Shown piece by piece: positions 33,559 to 44,652 of a DNA stretch of 64,000 nucleotides; position 1 is the first letter of the stretch, and each line of letters opens with the position of its first letter. The stretch is from CAYFKJ01 sp964343605 (GTDB lineage Bacteria > Pseudomonadota > Alphaproteobacteria > UBA2966): contig CAYFKJ010000007.1 of NCBI GenBank assembly GCA_964343605.1, positions 62,001-126,000 on the forward strand. The letters are read 5' to 3'. The notes beneath the pieces are model-generated. The model worked only from the letters and a program-made list of their open reading frames with translations. It was not told the DNA's origin and did not search any database. A program made the translations under genes and the position numbers.

Positions 33559-34536
33559 CTACCAGCGAACCAGGCTGGCGCCCCAGGTAAATCCGCCGCC
33601 CATAGCCTCCATGAGCAACAGGTCGCCGCGCTTGATACGGCCGTCGGAAACCGCAGTTTCCAAGGCCAGCGGGACGGAGGCGGCCGACGTATTGGCGTGC
33701 TCGTCGACCGTCACAATCAGTTTTTCCGGATCGATTTTCAGTTTCCTTGCCGTGCCGTCGAGGATGCGCTTGTTCGCCTGATGGGGCACGACCCAATCGA
33801 TCGCATCTGCATTTAATCCCACAATTTCAAGGACTTCCGAGACGACGCTCGACAAGTTTGTGACCGCGTGCCGGAAGACTTCCCGGCCGGCCATTCTGAG
33901 GTAACCCGTCGATTGCGTCGTCGACGGCCCGCCGTCCACGTACAAGAGGTCATGGTGGCGCCCGTCGGAATGAAGCTTGGATGCCAGGATGCCCCGGTCC
34001 GTGGCTTCGCCGGTTCCCTCCTCGCCCTGCAGGACGACGGCGCCGGCGCCGTCGCCGAACAACACGCAAGTGGTGCGGTCTTCCCAGTCCAGGATGCGGG
34101 AGAACGTTTCGGCGCCGATCACGAGGGCGCGGCGCACCTGTCCGGACGTGACGAAATTGTCGGCCACGTTCAAGGCGTAAACGAACCCCGAGCAGACGGC
34201 CTGAACATCGAAGGCGAAGCCCGAGGTCATGCCGAGCTTCATCTGCACCGTCGTCGCCGTGGCGGGAAAGGTTTCGTCGGGCGTCGCCGTGGCGACCACG
34301 ATCAAATCGATGTCGTCCGCCTTCAATCCCGCCGAGCTCAGGGCGGCGCGGGCCGCATTTACGGCCAGGTCGGAGGTAAACTCCCCATCGGCGGCAACGT
34401 GACGGCGGCGAATGCCGGTACGGGCGATGATCCACTCGTCCGTGGTATCGACGATCTCCGTCATTTCTTCGTTAGTGATGACTCGCTGGGGCAGATACGA
34501 CCCGCAGCCGACGATATGTGACCGAATGATACTCAA
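33559..34536 (-). CDS. fabH: 3-oxoacyl-ACP synthase III
   Basis: 325 residues. The catalytic triad is visible: Cys in VQAVCSGFVYAL near residue 114, His in WVVPHQANKRI near 252 and Asn in EHANTSAAS near 282. It condenses acetyl-CoA with malonyl-ACP to start type II fatty acid synthesis. It overlaps the plsX stop by four bases. Confidence 0.97.
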   Translation of the reverse strand: MSIIRSHIVGCGSYLPQRVITNEEMTEIVDTTDEWIIARTGIRRRHVAADGEFTSDLAVNAARAALSSAGLKADDIDLIVVATATPDETFPATATTVQMKLGMTSGFAFDVQAVCSGFVYALNVADNFVTSGQVRRALVIGAETFSRILDWEDRTTCVLFGDGAGAVVLQGEEGTGEATDRGILASKLHSDGRHHDLLYVDGGPSTTQSTGYLRMAGREVFRHAVTNLSSVVSEVLEIVGLNADAIDWVVPHQANKRILDGTARKLKIDPEKLIVTVDEHANTSAASVPLALETAVSDGRIKRGDLLLMEAMGGGFTWGASLVRW

Positions 34537-35582
34537 GTGCCGACCGCTTCCGTTGAGGGTTCCCTGGGGGGCGCAATATGCAGCAAATCTTCATGAATGC
34601 GATCGGCAAAATCGCCCCGGATCATGTCGACGGTGACGCCGATTGCGTTGGCGAAACCAGCGGCTTCCGTGCCGCCGTGGCTCTTGACCGCCACGCCGTT
34701 CAAGCCCAGGAACATCGCGCCATTGTAGTTTGCCGGATCGAAATGCGCCCGCAATCGATCCAACGCCGGCTTGGCCAGGACATAACCCAGCCGCGAGAAC
34801 CAGGAACTGCGGAACGAATCCCTCAAGAAACTGCTGTAGAGACGGGCCGTCCCCTCGACGCCCTTGAGAACCATGTTGCCGGTGAAACCGTCCGTGACGA
34901 ACACGTCCGCGGTTCCCAGCCCGATCGCATCGGCCTCGACGAAACCGCAGTATTCGAAGGCAAAATCGCTGTCCCTGAGGATCTGGCCTGCCGCCTTGAC
35001 GACTTCGTTGCCTTTCAGGTCCTCGACGCCGACATTGAGAAGCCCCACTTTCGGCCGCTCGATGCCCAGTTCGATGCGGACGAAAGCGGCGCCCATGATG
35101 GCGAACTGGACGAGGTTGTTTTCATCGCACTCGACGTTGGCGCCGAGGTCGAGGATGGCGCTCTCGCCCTGCTTGGTCGGGACGATCGATACCATGGCCG
35201 GACGGTCGATGCCGGTGTGGGTTTTCAGCACGTATTTGGACATGGCCATAAGCGCGCCGGTATTCCCTGCCGACACCACACCCTGGGCCTCGCCGTCCTT
35301 CACGGCGTTGATGGCGAGGCGCATGCTGCTCTCCCGCCCCTGGCGCAAGGCCTGGGCAGGCGCATCGTCCGAGCCGATTGCCTTATCGGTGTGGCGAATC
35401 TCGACGCAATTCTTCAATTCCGGATGCGCCTGCATCAGCGGCCGCAATCGGGCTTCGTCACCGAACAACAAGAATCGCAGATCGGGATAGCGTTCGCGCG
35501 CGAGCGACATACCGCTGACGACCATATCGGGGGCTTTGTCGCCACCCATGGCATCCAGCGATACCGTCAAGTTGGTACTCAA
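34533..35582 (-). CDS. plsX: Phosphate acyltransferase PlsX
   Basis: 349 residues. VSLDAMGGDKAPDMVVSGM opens the protein, with VSAGNTGALMAMSKYVLKT near residue 103 and VTDGFTGNMVLKGVEG near 210. It converts acyl-ACP to acyl-phosphate for glycerolipid synthesis. Position between rpmF and fabH is the standard bacterial cluster. Confidence 0.97.
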   Translation of the reverse strand: MSTNLTVSLDAMGGDKAPDMVVSGMSLARERYPDLRFLLFGDEARLRPLMQAHPELKNCVEIRHTDKAIGSDDAPAQALRQGRESSMRLAINAVKDGEAQGVVSAGNTGALMAMSKYVLKTHTGIDRPAMVSIVPTKQGESAILDLGANVECDENNLVQFAIMGAAFVRIELGIERPKVGLLNVGVEDLKGNEVVKAAGQILRDSDFAFEYCGFVEADAIGLGTADVFVTDGFTGNMVLKGVEGTARLYSSFLRDSFRSSWFSRLGYVLAKPALDRLRAHFDPANYNGAMFLGLNGVAVKSHGGTEAAGFANAIGVTVDMIRGDFADRIHEDLLHIAPPREPSTEAVGT

Positions 35583-35617
35583 AACCTGGGCCTCCGGTTC
35601 TTTCCGGAAGGACCGGG

Positions 35618-35800
35618 CTATGCAGCCGTGGAGTCGACGACCTCACGGCCCTTGTAGTGGCCGCATTCGGGGCAAACGTGGTGGGGGCGCTTCAGCTCGC
35701 CGCATTCCGTGCATTCTTCATAGGCTTCGGACGACAACGCGTCGTGAGCTCGTCGCATGTTTCGCTTAGACGTAGATATCTTCTTCTTAGGTACGGCCAT
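35618..35800 (-). CDS. rpmF: 50S ribosomal protein bL32
   Basis: 60 residues. The start MAVPKKKISTSKRNMRRAHD is invariant, and a zinc-ribbon version is present, with two CxxC pairs (CTECGELKRPHHVCPECG). It lies 35 bp upstream of plsX in the same transcript. Confidence 0.98.
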   Translation of the reverse strand: MAVPKKKISTSKRNMRRAHDALSSEAYEECTECGELKRPHHVCPECGHYKGREVVDSTAA

Positions 35801-35874
35801 AACTTCAAGTTCCTCTGATTATCCCTTTTGCTGCGGCGATCAACCGCACGGGTGTTAGATCATTTGCGCGGATT

Positions 35875-36531
35875 TTAACCGCCGTTCTTCAATTTCTCCA
35901 GGACGGCAAACGGGGATACCGTTTCTTCCTCGTCCTCCGCGCCGCCGGTTGAACTCTTGAATTCCGACGCCTCCGCCCCCGGGGCGCGCGGATAAGGGTC
36001 CAGGGCCAACGACAAATTCTCCGCAATCGCGTCGCCGATATCAAACGTGCCGTCCCGCATCACCTCCGGCGGGTCGACCTCATCAACATCGACGAAAACT
36101 TCGCCTTCGATTCGCTCATCCAGTTCGCTCACCAACTCCGCGTCCGTCGTATCAACACCTTCAGGGAGGTAGTCGACCTCGAACCCGTGCTCCACCTTGT
36201 TTGCTACAGGTTCAAGCGTGACCACGCAGGACTGTAGCACATCGGCGGTGAATTTCACACGCGCACGCACGCCCTCCGCCCGGACACCCTTCCGGGCTCG
36301 AACTTTGAGCGGCCCCGCCTCGACCGTCGCATCGAGAGCATCCAAAGACAAAAGATCGAAGCGTTCAGCCAATCGGCGCCGTTCATCCTCGTCGGCGGTA
36401 AAGGAGAAGGTTTCTCCCAACTCACCGAGGTGATCGGCTCGAATAATGCGGCTGAATTCGATCTTCGGTTCGGTTTCGGCGCTCTTTTCCGACGATTCCG
36501 CATTTACTGGGGACTTCCCTGGTACGTTCAT
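35875..36531 (-). CDS. YceD/DUF177 family protein
   Basis: 218 residues from ATG 36531 with GGAGGA seven bases upstream; the long open frame above it is not conserved. The DUF177 core is around VRARVKFTADVLQSCVVTLEPVANKVEH, with the acidic stretch and the ending PFAVLEKLKNGG. YceD-like proteins act in 23S rRNA or large-subunit assembly in plants and bacteria. It is always near rpmF. Confidence 0.92.
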   Translation of the reverse strand: MNVPGKSPVNAESSEKSAETEPKIEFSRIIRADHLGELGETFSFTADEDERRRLAERFDLLSLDALDATVEAGPLKVRARKGVRAEGVRARVKFTADVLQSCVVTLEPVANKVEHGFEVDYLPEGVDTTDAELVSELDERIEGEVFVDVDEVDPPEVMRDGTFDIGDAIAENLSLALDPYPRAPGAEASEFKSSTGGAEDEEETVSPFAVLEKLKNGG

Positions 36532-36604
36532 CGGGTCCTCCACCGGTATGTTCCGCACCGCCGACGGCGGGCGGGGCGCAAAATAGGGCCAAGTGCTTTC
36601 CGGG

Positions 36605-37162
36605 TCAATGTCTTTCGCCCTCCTCAACGGGGCCGAATTCGACATTCCCAGTAAGCAGGGATTCCGCGGGTTGTGCGGCCAGATTGTCCATTTCCCGCAC
36701 CACATAAGCAGCGATATGGGCTGCCTTGGCGCGATCCTCCTCGGCCGTCCCATAGAGGTTCCGTCCGAGCGCCTCTGCCATAGCTTCGTTCGATTCCGCC
36801 ATGCCTTCGTCATAGGCCTTGAGACGGCCGTAAAAGGCTTTCGCCATGGCTTTGACCCGTTTTCCCACCCTCAGATCGCCGACCCCCATTTCACGCAAAC
36901 TCCGATCGAGATCGGCAACCATCGCATCGAAAACGGCCTGGGACAGGGCATCGGCCTGTTCCTGGAGATCGCCCGCCGACCGCAGGCGGCGCAATATCAG
37001 CCAAACATGCAGGATGATTGAATCGAACCGGCCGTCCAGCGTATCGGGAACGCCCAAGCGGGCGTAGAAGGCCTTCTCGCGCGCTTGCGCCACGGCAGCT
37101 TCGTAGAGCCGGCGGCCCGCTTCGAGCTCCTCGTTTTGGCCGAATATCTTCTTGAGAATCAT
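36605..37162 (-). CDS. Ubiquinol-cytochrome c chaperone (CBP3/UQCC1-like)
   Basis: 185 residues from ATG 37162; the frame is open further upstream, but the family begins with ILKKIFGQNEELE. FYARLGVPDTLDGRFDSIILHVWLILRRL and KAMAKAFYGRLKAYDEGM are the conserved segments. In mitochondria this protein helps cytochrome b assembly into the bc1 complex. It is next to yceD, as in most alphaproteobacteria. Confidence 0.92.
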   Translation of the reverse strand: MILKKIFGQNEELEAGRRLYEAAVAQAREKAFYARLGVPDTLDGRFDSIILHVWLILRRLRSAGDLQEQADALSQAVFDAMVADLDRSLREMGVGDLRVGKRVKAMAKAFYGRLKAYDEGMAESNEAMAEALGRNLYGTAEEDRAKAAHIAAYVVREMDNLAAQPAESLLTGNVEFGPVEEGERH

Positions 37163-37367
37163 CGCGTTCAGTCCGCTTCCAACCGGTTCACACCCGTATT
37201 CGGCAATCGTCGAGGCGTATCGTTGACAGACCCCCGCGGGCGATGCAATGGTGCCGCCGTACCCCGCCGCCTGGCGGTGCATACGCTCGGCTTCGGGATG
37301 GTCACAACAGTAACGGCTCCACGACGACTGTTCATATCCATATCCAGTTCGAGCCCCGATACCCAAT

Positions 37368-37874
37368 TTGACGAAAGTTCGCCGCACGTTGCCCGATATT
37401 GACACCAAACTTCGCAAACGAGCCATTGCCGGCGCCCTCGGCGCCGCTCTCGCCTTGTCTGCCTGCACGCCGACGGTTGAAGTCCGCGGTTACGTTCCCG
37501 ATCAGGAAACCATCGACCGGCTGAAAACCGGTATCGACAACCGCCACAAAGTCGTTCGTCTCGTCGGCTCGCCCTCCAGCGTTTCGACCTTCGAGGCGGG
37601 CACCTGGTACTACATTTCGAAAAAGACCGAGCATTTGGCCTTCTTCGAGGAAAAAATCCTCGATCAGCAGGTCGTCGCCATCGACTTCGACGGCAACGGC
37701 ATCGTCAAGGACGTCCGCCGTTTCACCCTGGCTGACGCCAGGAACATCGAGCCCGAGGAGCGGAAAACTTCGTCCAGGGGCCGTGAACTGGGCCTGCTGG
37801 AGCAGTTGTTCGGCAACATCGGGCGCTTCACGTCGGACGCCCCTCAAGGCCCGGGCGTACCGTCCACCAATTAG
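37368..37874 (+). CDS. bamE: Outer membrane assembly lipoprotein BamE (SmpA/OmlA)
   Basis: 168 residues from a TTG at 37368; a TTG at 37386 also fits and would shorten the basic N-terminus, so the start is uncertain. A lipobox (LALSAC) near residue 33 precedes the mature part. DRLKTGIDNRHKVVRLVGSPSSV and the WYYISKKTEHLAFFEEKILDQQVVAIDFD segment are the BamE fold. It belongs to the BAM complex for outer-membrane beta-barrel insertion. It is divergent from the bc1 chaperone gene. Confidence 0.93.
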   Translation: MTKVRRTLPDIDTKLRKRAIAGALGAALALSACTPTVEVRGYVPDQETIDRLKTGIDNRHKVVRLVGSPSSVSTFEAGTWYYISKKTEHLAFFEEKILDQQVVAIDFDGNGIVKDVRRFTLADARNIEPEERKTSSRGRELGLLEQLFGNIGRFTSDAPQGPGVPSTN

Positions 37875-37894
37875 CAGCAGCAGCCCGTAAGCGT

Positions 37895-37928
37895 AAAAAA
37901 CCCGCCCAGCAAAACCGGGCGGGTTTTT
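37895..37928. terminator. Bidirectional terminator between bamE and hppA
   Basis: AAAAAACCCGCCC and GGGCGGGTTTTT form a stem around AGCAAAACC. It lies between two convergent genes and has a T-run on both strands. Confidence 0.9.
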
Positions 37929-37944
37929 CGCAATTAACGCCTGC

Positions 37945-40017
<2,073 letters not shown>

Positions 40018-40097
40018 GGTTGGTATTCCTTATGTTTTGTTGATTTCGATCGGAGCCCTGCGGCCAATTTTGTCAAAAAAATCCAAGATCAAAAGGA

Positions 40098-40117
40098 GGT
40101 TAGGCCACCACCTAACC
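40098..40117. other. Perfect 7-bp hairpin upstream of hppA
   Basis: GGTTAGG, CCACCA loop, CCTAACC. It lies 80 bp upstream of hppA and 135 bp beyond the MFS stop, on the leftward side. Read leftward a T-run follows only 16 bases later, so it is a poor terminator. A role is unknown. Confidence 0.4.
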
Positions 40118-40251
40118 CGGGGACCCCTGTTAAAGTCGGGCGGAACATATGTCAGAAACGTACAAAACGCAACCGGGTGCGGGTTCCGGCTTGGCTTACG
40201 TTCAACTTGCGCCTATCGGCCCGTTCCGCGCGCCTCGATTTCGGGCACCCG

Positions 40252-41439
40252 TCAGGCTGCCTGCCGGGCATCGGACCGCCGCTTGACCGCCAACCAGAGC
40301 GTCGCGATTACGGTCGCCGCGATGAATGGCGTCGCGCCGACATTGACTCCCTGCCAGCCGAAGAAATGCAACAGCGTGCCTGAGGCAAGAGAGGCAATCG
40401 CAACCGTGCCAAATACCATGAAATCGTTCGCCGCCTGGGTTTTCGCCTTTTCCGCTTCTGTGTAGCACTCCGTCAGCAAGGTCGTGCCACCGATAAATAG
40501 GAAGTTCCAACCCAAACCTAGTGCCACCAGGGCGGTCCAATAATGCGTCAAGGTGATGTCTGAGAGGGAAAGGGCTAGCGATGCGGAAAGAAACGCCGCA
40601 CCAGCGAAAATGATGCGCAACACCCCAAATCGGTGAATCAAGCTCCCGGTGAAGAAGGAGGGCGCGAACATCGCGAATATGTGCCACCCAATTACGAAGG
40701 AGGCGTCTTCAAAGGGATGCCCGTGCGCAACCATTGATATGGGGGTAGCGGTCATGACCAACGACATCACTCCATATCCCACCATGGCCGCCATGGCTGC
40801 CACGATAAAAACAGGCTGAGCCATGATTTCCGTGATCGGCCGACCGGTCTCGCGGCGCTGTTCCGCTGTCATCTTGGGAATCTTGACCAGTGACAACAGC
40901 GCCATGGCCAAAAGACAAAGCGCAATAATCGATACGAAAGAACCCAAGAATGTAATTGGGTCAAACAGATCCTTGGTCCACCTAGTACTGCCCGGACCGA
41001 GGAACGCCGCAATCAAGCCGCCAGCCATAACGAGCGATATCGCCCTCGATTTGAACTCCTCGTTGGCGACGTCAGCACCGGCAAACCGATAATACTGGCC
41101 AAACGCGTTGTACATTCCGAGAAACGAAGTCCCGAAACAAAAAAGCCAAAAACTCTGGTAGTAAACCGCGAGCGAACAAATTGCCGCGCCGGTCAGTCCC
41201 AACAAGGCGCCCGTCACGAACCCCGCCCTTCGTCCAACTCGCCGCATCCAAAAAGAAGCCGGAATGATGGCTATCATCGTGCCGATCATCATGGTGCTGA
41301 CCGGCAGGGTCACCAGCGACTTATTATCTGCCAGGGAATATCCAACGAGTCCGCCGATTGTAATCATGATTGATGTTCCGGTTAAGACCAGACCGGAACA
41401 AATCGCCATGACGGCGACGTTCTTTACCGCACCATTCAT
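40252..41439 (-). CDS. MFS transporter
   Basis: 395 residues with about twelve helices. FWMRRVGRRAGFVTGALLGL is the loop after helix 2, and FNFT-like inner repeats in the second half (NFLFIGGTTLLTECYTEAEKAKTQAANDF) are typical of MFS proteins in marine alphaproteobacteria. No substrate motif is readable. Probably a separate transcript downstream of the riboflavin operon region, though thiL ends 83 bp upstream of nothing else; strand is the same. Confidence 0.87.
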   Translation of the reverse strand: MNGAVKNVAVMAICSGLVLTGTSIMITIGGLVGYSLADNKSLVTLPVSTMMIGTMIAIIPASFWMRRVGRRAGFVTGALLGLTGAAICSLAVYYQSFWLFCFGTSFLGMYNAFGQYYRFAGADVANEEFKSRAISLVMAGGLIAAFLGPGSTRWTKDLFDPITFLGSFVSIIALCLLAMALLSLVKIPKMTAEQRRETGRPITEIMAQPVFIVAAMAAMVGYGVMSLVMTATPISMVAHGHPFEDASFVIGWHIFAMFAPSFFTGSLIHRFGVLRIIFAGAAFLSASLALSLSDITLTHYWTALVALGLGWNFLFIGGTTLLTECYTEAEKAKTQAANDFMVFGTVAIASLASGTLLHFFGWQGVNVGATPFIAATVIATLWLAVKRRSDARQAA

Positions 41440-41522
41440 CGTCTACTCGTTTCTATTCTGATTGACCGCGCGGACATCAATACCCCTCGCGACAGCCCCG
41501 TGCAATGTCCTTCACGAAAGTG

Positions 41523-42515
41523 TCAGGCGTGCTCCCAGCCGCCGCGCGCGATCGGGATCGGATTGCCTTGGGGATCGAGAACCCTCACGCCCTCCCCTGT
41601 CCGGACCGTCCCGATTTGGCTGAGAGGCACACCGCAGGCCTGCCCCGTCTTCATCACTGCGGACAGATTGACCGGGGAGACGCTGAGGGCCAGTTCGTAG
41701 TCGTCTCCGCCGGTTAGGACCTTGGTCAACAGGCCGGGATCCGCTTCGACCGCGAAATTGGCGGACCTCGATACCGGAATCCGGTCGATGTGTAAATCGA
41801 TAGCGACGCCGCTGGCCTTCGCCATGTGCCCCGTATCGGCAATGAGGCCATCCGAAACATCCAGGGCGGCATTGGCCACACCGGCGAGTTTTTGCCCGAG
41901 ATCCAGACGGGGCCTGGGCAGACAATACCGGGCGTAGAGGTGGTTACGGTCATCCCGACTGAGAGCCCCCACCCAGTCGTCTTCAGCGCCCAAGGCAAGC
42001 GCGAGCCCGAGGGCGGCATCGCCGAAGCTGCCGGAAACGACAATTTGGTCGCCCGGCTGTGCGCCCGAACGAAGCAGCGCTTTCCCGGTCGCGACGGTGC
42101 CAAGAGCCGTCAGCGTCAAAGCGATCGGGCCGCGCGTATTCACCGTATCACCGCCCAGCAGGCCGATATCGAATTCAGTCTGGTCGTCGGCAAGGCCGCT
42201 GGCAAACCCCTCCAGCCAGGCGTCATCCACCGCCTCCGGTAGCGCCAAGGTCAGGAGATAGCCGAACGGCTTCGCCCCCATGGCGGCGAGATCGGATAGG
42301 TTGACACGCAGCAGTTTCTTGGCGATCAGACCGGCGGGCTCGTTCCCGCGAAAGTGAACCCCTTCGACGATCGCATCCACGGTTGTGACGATTTGGCATC
42401 CTTCGGGCGGCTCGAATACGGCGGCGTCGTCTACGAGGCCCAGGGCGCCGGGCATCGCTTCTGCCAAAGGTGCGAAGTATTCGGCGATAAGGTCGAATTC
42501 GCCGCGCCGGGCCAA
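41523..42515 (-). CDS. thiL: Thiamine-monophosphate kinase
   Basis: 330 residues from TTG 42515, with GGGAG seven bases upstream, overlapping the end of nusB; no ATG fits the conserved start ARRGEFDLIAEYFAPLA. LVDDAAVFEPPEG is the first metal/ATP motif, GLLGGDTVNTRGP and DVSDGLIADTGHMAKASG are the AIR-synthase-fold signatures. It phosphorylates thiamine monophosphate to the diphosphate. Last gene of the riboflavin operon. Confidence 0.95.
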   Translation of the reverse strand: MARRGEFDLIAEYFAPLAEAMPGALGLVDDAAVFEPPEGCQIVTTVDAIVEGVHFRGNEPAGLIAKKLLRVNLSDLAAMGAKPFGYLLTLALPEAVDDAWLEGFASGLADDQTEFDIGLLGGDTVNTRGPIALTLTALGTVATGKALLRSGAQPGDQIVVSGSFGDAALGLALALGAEDDWVGALSRDDRNHLYARYCLPRPRLDLGQKLAGVANAALDVSDGLIADTGHMAKASGVAIDLHIDRIPVSRSANFAVEADPGLLTKVLTGGDDYELALSVSPVNLSAVMKTGQACGVPLSQIGTVRTGEGVRVLDPQGNPIPIARGGWEHA

Positions 42516-42516
42516 T

Positions 42517-43002
42517 TCAGGTCTCCCCTGACGCACCCGCCAGTTCACCGGGCCGGATGCTGCGGCTGAGGTTATCGAGGGCGCCGTTGACGAAACCCGG
42601 TTCGGCTCCATCAAAGAAGGCATGGGCCACATCGACGTATTCGGTGATGATGACGGCCGAGGGCGTATCGATGCGGGCCATCAGTTCGTAGGCCCCTGCC
42701 CTGAGGATTTGCCGCACTGTGCGGTCCAGCCGCGACGTCGCCCAGCCGCCGCTCAAGGCGCCGTCCACGAGGCCGTCGATTTCCTCCAGGCGTTCACGGA
42801 CACCTTTGACGATGTCCGAAAAATACTCGGTGTCGGCCTCGGCAAACTCGATGCCCTCGATCTCGGCCCCGAGACGGTGGGCGATGAATTCTGAGATGAC
42901 GACGGAAGTCGGGACGTCCGTCGCCGTTTCGATCTGGTAGAGAGCTTGGACCGCGCCTAGCCTCGCGGCGCTGCGTTGGCTGGACCTGTCGCCGCCGCTC
43001 AT
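42517..43002 (-). CDS. nusB: Transcription antitermination factor NusB
   Basis: 161 residues. SAARLGAVQALYQIETA starts the all-helical fold and VRQILRAGAYELMARIDTPSAVIITEYVDVAHAFFDG is the family core. With NusE it binds boxA RNA in rRNA operons. Overlaps ribH by four bases, and thiL follows at once. Confidence 0.96.
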   Translation of the reverse strand: MSGGDRSSQRSAARLGAVQALYQIETATDVPTSVVISEFIAHRLGAEIEGIEFAEADTEYFSDIVKGVRERLEEIDGLVDGALSGGWATSRLDRTVRQILRAGAYELMARIDTPSAVIITEYVDVAHAFFDGAEPGFVNGALDNLSRSIRPGELAGASGET

Positions 43003-43460
43003 CGCGGTGGCAGGATCTGACGCTTGACGTCGATCATGCGGATAGCCGCACTTGCGGCGGCACCACCCTTGTTGCCGCGGTCGACCGCGGCGCGTTCCAT
43101 GGCCTGTTCCTTGTTCTCACAGGTCAGTATGCCGTTGCCGACGGCGACGGAAAAATTCAAGGCAATGTCCATCAGGCCGCGAATGGCTTCGTTGCAGACG
43201 TGATCGTAGTGGCTGGTTTCCCCGCGGATGACGCAGCCCAGGGCGACATAACCGTCGAAACGGCGACGCCCGCCGACCAGTTCGAGCGAGCGGACCGCCA
43301 TGCGGATGGCACTGGGGATTTCAAAGGCGCCGGGGACGGAGACGCGCGTGTAGGTTCCGCCGGCCTTGCCGATGTCGGCCAGTGCACCCTTCACCAGTTC
43401 CTCCGCGATGTCCGGATAGAACTGCGAATCGATGACCAGCAGATAAGGTCCTTCGTCCAT
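42999..43460 (-). CDS. ribH: 6,7-dimethyl-8-ribityllumazine synthase
   Basis: 153 residues. SVPGAFEIPSAIRMA near residue 40 and GCVIRGETSHYDHVCNEA near 75 form the active site; the His in SHYDH is the general base. It condenses the RibB and RibD products. Coupled to nusB by a four-base overlap. Confidence 0.97.
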   Translation of the reverse strand: MDEGPYLLVIDSQFYPDIAEELVKGALADIGKAGGTYTRVSVPGAFEIPSAIRMAVRSLELVGGRRRFDGYVALGCVIRGETSHYDHVCNEAIRGLMDIALNFSVAVGNGILTCENKEQAMERAAVDRGNKGGAAASAAIRMIDVKRQILPPR

Positions 43461-43539
43461 GGTTAACAGCCTTCCCTTAACTCAAGTCCACGCAAAAGTA
43501 GTAGCACCAAGCCCTTAACGAAACGTAGCGGCGGATTTC

Positions 43540-44652
43540 CTACAACGGAGGTATGGAGCGCCAATCGACAATCCGCAATCCGTAGCCTTCGAGGCCGATA
43601 ACAGTTCGGCGGGAATTCGAGAGCAAAATCATATCCCGAACCCCGAGATCGAGCAAAATCTGGGCGCCGATGCCGTAATCGCGGAGCTGGTGCGAATCCG
43701 CCTCCGCCTCGCCCGTCATGGCTTTCACCTGATCGGACAAACTGGTGCGGCGCGGCTCGCGGATCAGAACGATGACGCCGCGCCCCTCCTTGCCGATCTC
43801 GTTCATGGCCGAGTGTAGCTGGTCTCCCCGGTCGCCGTGATGATGCAGCACGTCGTCCAGCACCGAAAAAGCGTGCATGCGCACCAGGATGGGCTCGTCA
43901 CCCGACAAATCGCCCTTCACCAAGGCGATGTGTTCGGCGTATTCCGCCTGGTTGACGTAAACGGAGAGGTGAAAATCGCCGCCGAACTGGCTTTGGAATT
44001 TCGTCTCCACCGCCTTTTCGACGAGGTGGTCGTGGCGGCGGCGATAGGCGATCAAATCGGCGATGGTGCCAACCTTGAGGCCGTGGAACTGGGCGAACTG
44101 AATGAGATCCGGCAGACGGGCCATGGTGCCGTCGTCCTTCATGATCTCGCAGATCACGCCGGCGGGAAGGTAACCCGCCAGTCTGGCGATATCGACTGCA
44201 GCCTCGGTATGGCCGGTCCGCACCAAAACGCCGCCGTCGCGGGCCACCAGGGGGAATACGTGGCCGGGACTGTGAATGTCGTCCTTGCCTTTGGCCGGAT
44301 CGATGGCCGCGGCCACCGTGGCCGCCCGGTCAGCTGCGGAAATTCCGGTTGTCACGCCTTCGACCGCCTCGATGGAGACCGTAAAGGCGGTGCCGTGGCG
44401 GGTCTTGTTATGGCTCGACATCAACGGCAGATCGAGTTCCGCCACGCGTTCCGACGTCAATGTCAGGCAAATCAGGCCGCGTCCGTACTTGGCCATGAAG
44501 TTGATGGCCTCGGCATCGGCGATTTCGGCGGGAATGAACAGATCTCCCTCGTTTTCCCGGTCTTCGTCGTCGACCAGGATGACCATGCGGCCTTTCTTCG
44601 CCTCCTCGATCAATTCCTCGGGCGAGGACAGGAAATCCAACTCTTTCAACAC
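43540..44652 (-). CDS. ribB: 3,4-dihydroxy-2-butanone-4-phosphate synthase with inactive GTP cyclohydrolase II-like domain
   Basis: 370 residues from GTG 44652, overlapping ribE by one base. The first 205 residues are a complete RibB: VDDEDRENEGDLFIPAE at 27-43, HNKTRHGTAFTVS at 81-93 and RTGHTEAAVD at 145-154, the active-site acid, base and Mg sites. Residues 210-370 follow the RibA fold, but where RibA has its zinc cysteines in CLTGDxFGSLRCDCG this protein has SVLDDVLHHHGDRG (263-276), and no cysteine remains in the domain. The RQEGRGIGL catalytic loop is REPRRTSLS. RibA must be supplied elsewhere. Confidence 0.95.
   Translation of the reverse strand: MLKELDFLSSPEELIEEAKKGRMVILVDDEDRENEGDLFIPAEIADAEAINFMAKYGRGLICLTLTSERVAELDLPLMSSHNKTRHGTAFTVSIEAVEGVTTGISAADRAATVAAAIDPAKGKDDIHSPGHVFPLVARDGGVLVRTGHTEAAVDIARLAGYLPAGVICEIMKDDGTMARLPDLIQFAQFHGLKVGTIADLIAYRRRHDHLVEKAVETKFQSQFGGDFHLSVYVNQAEYAEHIALVKGDLSGDEPILVRMHAFSVLDDVLHHHGDRGDQLHSAMNEIGKEGRGVIVLIREPRRTSLSDQVKAMTGEAEADSHQLRDYGIGAQILLDLGVRDMILLSNSRRTVIGLEGYGLRIVDWRSIPPL

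Noticed and set aside
43461..43539. Possible FMN riboswitch before ribH
   Set aside because: The 79-bp gap lacks the conserved RFN helices; no riboflavin leader was found anywhere in the operon.
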